A stretch of DNA of 64,000 nt, from NCBI RefSeq assembly GCF_011386835.1, contig NC_088795.1:105708434-105772433 (forward strand). The letters run 5' to 3'. The position numbers and the translations under genes were made by a program. This DNA is from Chrysemys picta bellii. Lineage: Eukaryota > Chordata > Testudines > Emydidae. Position 1 is the stretch's first letter; the number at the start of each line of letters is the position of its first letter. Of this stretch, positions 55,478 through 64,000 are shown piece after piece. The notes below the pieces were generated by a model. That model did not search any database. It saw nothing but the letters and a program-made list of their open reading frames with translations, and was not told the origin of the DNA.

Positions 55478-57309
55478 AACAACATATGTGTTTCAAAAAA
55501 AATTGCTATTGTTTTTCTTGAGGCTCGAGAAGCAGACCATTTTCAGGTCACAGGAGTGGTAGATATGATATGGAATAACCATGAGATACTGGGCAGCCTT
55601 GCAGTCCTGGGGAATGCTTCAAATATTATCCTGTTTTGTCTCCTTATAAAGCTTTTTAATCCCGTCACTGGCACCACAGTACAAGTAAGCCAAACGACTG
55701 TAACATGTTCAAATGAAGTAGGTCAGCTTCTTAGTGCAAAAGGAGTGAAGAATGAAACTGTTCTTTCTTTTCAATAGAACAGCTAGGAAAAAAGTCACTC
55801 AAATATAATTACTTTGCAAAACGCTTTATCATATTATTTCAGAGTGGCGTTCCTGTATGGATTGTGAGTTTAATTAGTTGTCAGGGTGCCTAGAGCGTGT
55901 GTACAGGCATCTTTGTATATTTAAATAATGTCATACAGAAGCGTGGTCAAGTCAAGCATGTAATTTAAAAGTGATATAGCCCATTACCAAAAAGCTAAAT
56001 GACTATTGAAAGAGAACTCCTTGACATTCAGTATTATGAGCCAGACGGGTTTGTGTGTAGTTATCTGGCATATAGCTGCATGAAGATTTTCAAAGTAATC
56101 ACCAGCAAATAGCAGCAACCTCACTTTCTTTTGGTTATTTACTATTTTCTATAATTGATTACTTCTTTTATGTATGGAATTGTTTTGGTGGTGCTGGTGG
56201 TGCCCCCCCCCCCACTTGATTCATGCAACACACGAATGCATAATTCCAAAAGGGAATAAAGTCAGGGGTTAGAAGTGAGCAAATAATAACTGGCTACAAA
56301 TGTGCATGCATTAATAAAAGAGTGCATCTGTTACTGCTACTCTATTCATCAGCACTATACAATGGTTGTGCATGCTTATTTACTCAGTCATGAAGTAAGA
56401 TTCAGATATACATCCAAAATTATGTAATATCCTCAGTTTAAAAAAAACAACAGAAATATGCCATCATATTGATACCTCGGGCCACTGGAAAGGTCAGAAA
56501 TTTTTATATTCACAGAACAGACATCTGGCACTTGAGCTAATGAAGTAACTGGCAGTAGTGGGAAGTTGTCATTCTCTGTGGACTAGCACTAGACAAGGAT
56601 GACACATATGCTTTGCCAATTGGTTTCATAGATATTTATTGACAGAAGAGGAATGTTGAGACTTAGGGATCTTGTGTTCTGTTCCAAGGTTTGGAGGGAA
56701 GTATGTTCTAGTGTTAACAACAGACCCTTGTGCTTCTATCACTTCCCACAATCCTCATCTCTTCTGCATCTGTCCCTTCCTGCCTGTTCTTGTCCCAGAC
56801 TTGCCTCTTCTCCGTCCACTAGCTTCTTGCCTTGCTATCACCTAACAGAGTCCCAGTCTACCTTCCACCCTGGGTCTCAGACATAGACTTCCTCCCCGGG
56901 ATCCTTGTCAGGGTCTCTACTAGGCACCACAGCCCAGTCTCCTTGCCCAGCCAGTCTTGTTTGCTACTGATCCAAATTTTTGGTGAGATCAACAAAAAGA
57001 AACATCTCTTACACAAAGGTGCTGGATTTTGAGTCCTTGCTATGAATCATAAGGGTGTTAGAGCTTCTCAACACAACAATTGCAAGATTTTTTTTTAACA
57101 TGGCAGGGGCTGTGTATTTTTCCCTTAAGCTCATTCTTAGAAACTGCAGAACCATTTTAGCTGAAACTTTCTTAAAAAAAAAAAAATCAGCCTTGGTGCA
57201 AATGTTCCAGCATGGATGAACTTCAGCCCAAACAGTTAAAGTTTGGCAATGTTATCAGCAACTGAAACCAGGGTCTAATAATGGGAAGTGTCGGGTAACC
57301 TTCACGCTA
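55478..57309. other. No gene seen
   Basis: The long frame 55256-55777 spans the element above and the sequence after it and has no known domain. Other frames are short. C run at 56203-56213. No supported exon. Confidence 0.5.
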
Positions 57310-58145
57310 GGCTCCATAACAAAGCTCCATGTGCTTTTATGCTCAAGAAAGAGATCTTTGAGTCATTGTGGATAGTTCTCTGACAACATTGCTCAATGTG
57401 CAGTGACAGTCAAAAAATGTTAGGAACCATTAGAAAAGGGATAGATATGAAAACAGAAAATATTATAATGCCACTATTTAAATCCATGGTAGGCCTACAC
57501 CTGGAATACTGCTTGCACATCTGGTTGCCCCATCTCAAATATATATATATTAGATTTGGCAAAAGTACAGAGAAGGGCAACAAAAATGATTAGGGGTCAG
57601 GAACAGCTTCTATATGAGGAGAGATTTAAAAAACAATGGGACTGTTCATCATAGAAAAAAGATACTTAAGGGAGGATATGATAGAGGTATATAAAATCAG
57701 GAATGCTGTGGAGAAAGTGAATAAGGAAATGTTATTTACCCTGTCACATAAAACAAGAACCTGGCATCACCTAATGAAATTAATAGGGAGCAAGTTTAAA
57801 AATAATAAAAGGAAATACTTCACACATTGCATAGTCGACCTGTGGAACTCATTGCCAGGGGATGTTTTGAAGGCAAAAACAATAACTGGGTTCAAAAAAG
57901 AATTAGATACGTTTATGGAGTATAGGTCCATTAATGTCTATTAGCTAAGATAGTCAGAAGTGCAACACCATGCTATGAGTGTCCCTAATCTCCAACTGCC
58001 AGAAGCTGGGACTGGAGGATAGGGGATAGATCACACCATATTTGCTCTGCTCTGTTCATTCCCTTTTAAAAATCTGGCACTGGCTGCTGTCGGAAGACAG
58101 GGCACTGGGCTAGATGGACCATTGGTTTGAGCCAATACAAATAAA
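57310..58145 (+). mobile_element. CR1 LINE, 5'-truncated
   Basis: The end of ORF2 and the 3' UTR are recognisable: AAGAGATCTTTGAGTCATTG, GGCCTACACCTGGAATACTG, AGAGAAGGGCAACAAAAATG, TGGAACTCATTGCCAGGGG, then AGATGGACCATTGGTTTGAG and GCCAATACAAAT, a worn 3' end. This is a different subfamily from 8536-9290. Microsatellite TATATATATAT at 57540-57550 lies inside. Confidence 0.9.
57396..57941 (+). pseudogene. CR1 ORF2 C-terminal remnant
   Basis: The first frame reads MLGTIRKGIDMKTENIIMP, then LHLEYCLHIWLPHLKY, and the next frame (57636-57941) reads KRYLREDMIEVYKIRNAVEK, SHKTRTWHHLMKLIGSKFK and LWNSLPGDVLKAKTITGFKK. This is the C-terminal region of CR1 reverse transcriptase protein. A frame change near 57590 breaks it and the catalytic part is absent. 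Not functional. Confidence 0.85.
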
Positions 58146-60639
58146 AATTAACCAGCCTTAACAATATTTTAACTAAACTTCTAATTATACTGTGACTACT
58201 TTTGCTTTACTTCTAAACCATGTGAGATCGGAGTTAACAATCTGAATTTAACAGTATTTAATGGGTATGTTTTGCTTTTAAACTTTACTTTAAGAACTGG
58301 TAATTTTAGAGGAAACAAAACAAAAATAAGTTTTTCAATACAGGTAACAAGAGAGGAACATCTTATGTGTGTGTGTCTATGCATTTAACAATTTGCAAAT
58401 ATCTAAAGGATTTCTGCAGAAGAAATTATCTGTGGTATTTTGGGCTGCCAAATGCCTAGAAATTTCTGTGGATCCTGTCAGCATTAAAGTTATGATGAAA
58501 TGAGTATATCTTTGTAATTGATAAGAATGTGTGTTTGTTATGTCCTTAACCATTCATTTCCTCCATGTTCATTGTGTAGGCTTTGTAACTATATTGTTGT
58601 CACTTCACAAACTTAACTGTTTTTTAAACACAGTTGTTTGTTTTGGTTTTGGAATATTGACAGGGAGTGAAACTTAATTATCTTGATTTTTCCCTTTTGT
58701 AATATGTTTTCTCTTTTTTAAAAAACTTTCAGTGTAATGTATTAGTTATTTTTGGAAAATTTTGGCTGTGAGTGTATACTATGAGTTTCAACAAATATAA
58801 AATCAAAAAGAATGTCATTAAGTGGGACCCACACAAAATATTTTTATGGTCTTAGGCTCCCTCTACTGACTTTCTGCAATAGCAACAACTTGGTAACTAA
58901 CCAAATGGACCATATTCCTTTTTGGTGTATCTCTATTGAAGTCTTTGGAATTATATCAAGGATTAATTTGTCCTACAGAATCAACCCTTTTCTCTGTTAC
59001 ACCAGTGCAACCACAATGAATTTGATGGGGTTTCATTTTTAAAACTTGTTTTTGAAATTAGTTAGAGTTTCACCAGTGAAACTAAGAGCAGAATTAGATC
59101 CAGTACCACTGTTTCCCTAGAATGTGTGAAATCCTGGTCTCACTGAAGTCAACAGCAAATTCCTCAAGAAGGCCAGGATTTTATCCATTGTCAAATTACA
59201 CAAAAATAGAATTCACTGGGTGAGTTTATAAGTACCTGAGTTGGTTGTGATGAAAAGAAAGGACTGTCCAATTAAGAATTTAAAGTTTCACAAATATTAC
59301 ACGTATGCTAAGGTATTTAGCATAGCTTCAGTATGATCACCACCATGATAGTAATCATCAGCAGGGACAGCAGCAGCATCTATCTTCAACATATTTCAAG
59401 CTGTAGGCCCTGCCTGCCTACGCCTCTTCCTGTTTTTGACCCCACTTGTCTTTTGGGCTCTTTTTAAAATAAAAATAAACAAATATCAGTTTTTGGCATC
59501 TCTTAAATATCTCTTCCATACAAGGAATTCATTTGTTTATTTGTTTTGTCCATCTGCACTGACTCTTTGGAACCCATGTCCAGCCTAGCACCACTGGTTT
59601 ATTCTGTTGTTCTACCTACCATAACTAAAATATACAATGGCAAATATACCTTCAGCATACATGTATTGCCACATATTTGGGGATTTTCTTGTCATCTGAG
59701 TGAATGATATTCAAGTGTATTCTGGGCTAAACCTCTCCTACCCTGACATAAATGGTATGGGAGGAGAATATCAAGTAACTTCAACATGCTTGGACCCACT
59801 TAGAATGTACCAAAGACCAGAATTTGTCACCTAATCAGAATTTATGAGCCTTTCCCCTAGGTATAATTACAGTGCATAAAAGATGTTGACAAAATATCAG
59901 ATTACAGAGGGAAAAAAACATGAATTTCATTTTTTTTGCATTGGTAAAATACTGTAGTTTTGACTCCAACAGAGGCCTTGTGATTAGCGATGCTATGTAG
60001 TGGAATATTCAAAACACTTTTCATACTGTAGTTAGAGACTACTATTATTTCTTAAACTCCTTTAATTTCGGACACTCAGTAGGACCTGTATCAAACTGTT
60101 TCATTTACTCCAATAATATCCTGTGTAATGTGCAACATTAGAAATATAAATAAACTTTTCTTCAGTATTCTGCTCCAGATATTGCAGACTGCAAAACACC
60201 TACCTGAGCCAACACATACCTCACGACTGCTATTTTCTGAATTGATCGTTGGTAAGTGACACATCTTTTCTTATAGAATAGCTTTAGAAGATAAACACCT
60301 TTGTCTAAAACTAAAAATACTGCAAGCTATTCAATGAAAACCACGTTTCCCCCTGTACACAGGCCACTGTTGCCTGGTTTCTAATTTTCGTATCATATGA
60401 AGTCAGCATGCAGGCTCGGTGGCTTATTAGAGCACTACATTAGTATAGTAGGTTCCTCCCCACCCTCCATTCTCATCAGTTCAAGCTCTAGTTTTGCTTG
60501 TCAAGTCAGACTTTTGAGTATTGTGGACTACTACATTATAAAATTTGAGAGGAGTCTGAAAAACTAACATTTTGTAAATGAGGTTACCTCTAATGTTTTG
60601 GCAACCAAGCCCTTTCATATGCTTGACAGAAGTAGGGAA
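58146..60639. other. AT-rich DNA, no gene seen
   Basis: No exon recognised. The stretch 59100-59180 (AATCCTGGTCTCACTGAAGTC, GGCCAGGATTTTATCC) is a short palindromic repeat fossil. Nothing else is assigned. Confidence 0.5.
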
Positions 60640-60985
60640 TTATAAATTAGGCATTAGAGTAGGGACTTGAAGGTGGATATGACACCACCCAGGAGAGTAC
60701 TTTAACTACTAGGCTGTAGAGTCACTCACTCTCTGGCTCTAAACACAATGGAACAGCATCAACAGGAGAGACTGAAAGAGCTCCATCCTGGAATAACCAA
60801 GAGCCCAGGGGTCAGGGCATTCTCCTATAGTGTGGGGGACCCAAGCTCAAAGCTCTTCTCCACATCAAGTGTGTGTGGGGGGGAGATTAAGCCTGGGTGT
60901 CCCATATCAGATAGGATGTGGGCTAAAGCTTATAAGGGAGGTAGTGGCACCACCACCTCCTCCAGCCACGTTGTGAATGCTCCTC
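60640..60985. repeat. Opposed tRNA-like modules, third composite copy
   Basis: Antisense module at about 60664-60725 (GGAGAGTACTTTAACTACTAGG, then GCTGTAGAGTCACTC) and sense module at about 60795-60860 (CCAAGAGCCCAGGGGTCAGG, then GGGGACCCAAGCTCAAAGC, a box B-like part). It matches the antisense-sense layout of 24.3 kb. Degraded and non-coding. Confidence 0.5.
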
Positions 60986-61221
60986 AGAGCTGAAAAACTT
61001 TTGGCTGAAACTATCTGGCAAATTTGTGTCAATTTTGTGAATAGTTTTGGTTATTCAAAAATGCATTTTTCTGGCAAACTTTCTGTTGACCAAAAAAATT
61101 ATCCACCTCTATTGACCATGTCAGCATGAGGTTGGAGACAAGTTTTAAAGGTGATTCAAATGCTTGGCCACATAGGCTCTAGTATCTGGTGCATTCCCAA
61201 TAAACACTTATACCACAATGT

Positions 61222-61246
61222 AAAAAAAAAAAAAAAAAAAAAAAAA
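61222..61246. repeat. Poly(A) run, 25 bp
   Basis: A pure run of A after ACACTTATACCACAATGT. It could be the tail of a retrotransposed copy or a simple repeat. The preceding sequence (60990-61110) is a T-rich diverged repeat, and no processed gene is seen before the run. Confidence 0.9.
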
Positions 61247-61439
61247 GCCTTCACTGGGGCAGTTGGAACTGAAAGGATGAAAATACAGTAGTTATGCTGT
61301 TCAGATCATTGACATTGAGGAAGGGTTCATGTAGCAACTGTGCAGATCCACTATAATTTCCTCCCTGGAAGAATAAAGCAGCCCTAAAATGATTGTTAAA
61401 TAATATTATCACACAGCTCAATAGAGGGTACTATTACAT

Positions 61440-61730
61440 CTAGCCTACGTCTACAGTACAAATTACTTTGGTATAATTTATGTCACTACGGGGTGTGAAT
61501 ATTCCACACCCATGAGCAATGTAAATTATACCAACCTATTTGCTGGTGTAGACAGCGCTCTGTCAATGGGAGAGCTTCTCCTGCTGATATAGTTGCCACC
61601 TCTCACAAAGGTGGAGCTATTAAGCCAATGGGAGAATTCTCTCCTGTCGGCTTAAAGCGTCTTCACCAAAAGTGTTACAGTGGTGCAGTCATACTACTGT
61701 AAATGATGTAGTGTAGACATACCCAGAGTA
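61440..61730 (+). repeat. MITE, plus-strand copy
   Basis: CTACGTCTACAGTACAAATT at the left and GATGTAGTGTAGACATACCC at the right form weak terminal inverted repeats around GTAGAC. The core has GGGTGTGAATATTCCACACCC, a near-perfect palindrome, and GGGAGAGCTTCTCC. A reverse copy is at 52970-53235. Non-autonomous and non-coding. Confidence 0.65.
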
Positions 61731-64000
61731 TTACAATTTATTGTTCTTAGTATGTGAGCAAGTGTTTAGTCTTGAAAGATGCTGTGGTTTTTCTTATGCA
61801 GATTTTTTTGGGGTGGAGCAAAAGCAGGCAGCAAGGGATTTTGCTCTTTGCCTTAATCGCTCTAACTAGAGTAGATTCTTGAAACACCCTGGGAACTGGG
61901 AAATGGTGTTGGACTGAGATCCCTGAAAGAGAAAATTGTTTGTCTGCATGCTGTTTGTGACAGTCCCTCTACTGGTACAGGTGCATTGTGTAAATTAAAT
62001 AAGTTGTACTAAGAATATATCCAGACTTTTCATTACTGATTTCTTCTTCAATGAGAAGCTGACTTGTGAGTGCCTGACATCTGCTACCATTCAACAGAGG
62101 AGAAGCAATAATTAAATATAGCATTTTATCTACCATTTTCTTGGATACTGAACTCAAAGGGACCTTCTGGAGATCTGAGTGTTATTCAGGGCTAAAGGAA
62201 GGAAATCTGGGACTCTGGAAACTTAGTGGTGGAATTGGTAGCTGGAGGGAGGTCCCTGGGACTTTCCCCAGCAGTGTACTTGGGGTGTATATATGTGGGT
62301 GGACTGGGCCAGCTGCCCTCTTCTCCTATCACACACAATACTTTAAGGGGGTTGTGTTGGTTGAGGCATCCCAGTACAAGGGGACTTGGTGTTTAAAATT
62401 CCATTGAGTTCATTTCATGGAGCTGATCAGACCACTCATTGCTATAGTTTCAGCCTCCCTGCAGACTCAGGAAGATGTCACTATAGCAGATAGGCTTGTT
62501 TCAATTTTTCAGATTTTTTTGTAAAACCTGAGAGCTAGAAACATACTTGGCTTTTTCTTTTTTTTAAACAAAACATGATGTAATCACATGACTCTGAGAG
62601 TTGGGTGTCTAGGCTTGGACCTGTAGTGCATATCCCTTAATCTGGCCCTGTTACTGTATTTGGGATTAACCACAGCATTTAAAAGAAACAAGGCCAAATT
62701 CTAGTTTAATGGGAATGCACAGAAGTGAAGGGAGGCACAATTTGGCTGAAGCAGACTTGAGAATGAGAAACAAACCTCAGAGTGTGAGACAGGTATAATT
62801 ATCATACTAGGTTATATTTTTAAAAGTTTGAGGAGAAATTAATTTTGCACAAAGCATTATGATGTTTAAATGTATGTGGATATTATAAAAAAGAGTAAAG
62901 GGATGGATGTTTTTTATTTAAAATATACACATACATAGTTTGAAAATTACTCAATGCTTTCTTTTGTCTTCCTTTTGCCCAAGTGTAATAAAAGCTGCCC
63001 ACACAACTTTTGTTTCTAAAAAGAAGGCAACATTGGTGAACACTTCAACAATAATACATAAATAATGGGAAATGCTTTTTTAAAAATACGGTAAAATAAT
63101 ATGTTGGGGAATCATTTATGAATGATATTAAAATACTGAAGTTATAGCAGCCATTATAATGCACTTATCAACTAGAATGTTCAACATCATTATAAATGTC
63201 TCTTCAATGTGTTAGGTTCTTATAAAAGTCATCTCTAAAAGTATTTTCTATTAACATTTTTATATTAAAGTATTCATAAATAGCAACTGTATTTAAAATT
63301 TTACCAAAGCTCAACTATTAGGCCCAGATTCTCTGTTGTGGCCAAACTCTGCTCTCCTTGGCACAGGATGGGGGACACTGAATAGTCACTTATTGCTCCC
63401 TGATAATGAGTGCAGAATAATCCCAACATTGGCAAGATTTACAGCAGTCGAGAGACTGCTCTAAATTATGGCACAGACAAAAGGGCCTAATGTTCCCATT
63501 GATTGCATGTGACTTGAGAGTTTGGTTAAGTGCTTTCTTGATTTCATTTGAGGTCTAAATAGACAGCACGAAACATACTGGGAGATCTAGGGGAAGGTTC
63601 AGTCTGACATGTAGCTTCTCCACTCTCTCTGGACCTCTCCTAATTATGTTTCTTGCTTCTTCGGTATAATGGCCCAAAGTTGGCACTGACATTTACAATA
63701 GTATAAAATGCTGCCTAATGCTTATTAGTCACTGTAAGTAAAGTTAAATTCTAACTTCTCTCATGAATGCGTTTCATAAATCTTACATTATGCCTCTTTG
63801 TTCCATTTTTGGCACAGACTTGGAACAGGAACTGTGCTCATATTAAGCACCCATTTCAAGATTGTGCACACTCCTCTTCTGCTGTGAATAATTCCTAATT
63901 CTTCCACTGAAGCTTCTACATTGTAAGAGTCTCTGTTCAACATTTTCTGTACTGCAGCACTGCGTATACCCACTACAGTACATTTCTCTAATCTAGGGAG
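61731..64000. other. AT-rich DNA, no gene seen
   Basis: No exon, RNA gene or clear repeat is recognised. At 63320-63350 GGCCCAGATTCTCTGTTGTGG resembles the start of the composite repeat at 23775. Confidence 0.5.

Noticed and set aside
55256..55777. A 173-codon plus-strand frame
   Set aside because: Its first part lies inside the 253-bp element, including a run of phenylalanine from the T run, and the rest has no known motif.

Overview
This window looks like non-coding, repeat-dense DNA from a vertebrate nuclear genome, most probably a turtle. The clues are CR1 LINE tails ending in the sauropsid ATTCTATG-type octamer, Penelope-like elements with a GIY-YIG endonuclease, several non-autonomous hAT families with 8-bp target duplications, and Ty3/Gypsy LTRs of a type I associate with turtles. 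The species call rests on recognition of repeat families, not on a search. I found no convincing host exon, tRNA, rRNA or CRISPR array. Nearly every recognisable open reading frame belongs to a transposable element.

Layout. 1-9.3 kb: AT-rich DNA with old LTR fragments, a GC-rich hAT-like element (3668-4821), a 1.1-kb LTR (6531-7672) and a young CR1 tail (8536-9290). 10.9-12.7 kb: an internally deleted Gypsy element with Gag remains, inserted in a palindromic repeat. 14.9-18.5 kb: a head-to-head pair of Penelope-like copies. One carries a decayed reverse transcriptase and a solo ERV LTR; the other carries two hAT insertions. 21.1-21.7 kb: a second type of Penelope tail. 23.8-24.9 and 32.7-33.3 kb: composite repeats built from opposed tRNA-like modules.

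33.4-40.3 kb is the centrepiece. A full-length Gypsy element (33579-39611, minus strand, 5-bp duplication GCCTA) sits inside an older solo LTR that has its own duplication, GAGTC. Its single 1162-codon ORF is open from end to end and has the order coiled coil, integrase, reverse transcriptase, RNase H. Integrase lies upstream of RT, the reverse of ordinary Ty3/Gypsy and like the Gmr1 group. A Gag capsid, nucleocapsid and protease are not visible. The two LTRs differ by about seven substitutions by hand count, so the insertion is young. The LTRs contain a minisatellite of paired palindromes whose copy number differs in every related LTR in the window (5, 4, 3 and 2).

40.7-48.1 kb: CR1 and hAT elements interrupted by younger insertions, including a solo LTR of the same Gypsy family (42669-43562) and an older relative (46675-47402). 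50-64 kb: a nearly perfect palindromic hAT element (50118-50451), a 253-bp element with perfect ends (55217-55469), more CR1, MITE and LTR copies, and long unannotated AT-rich stretches. Repeat boundaries marked by target-site duplications are exact; the others are approximate.
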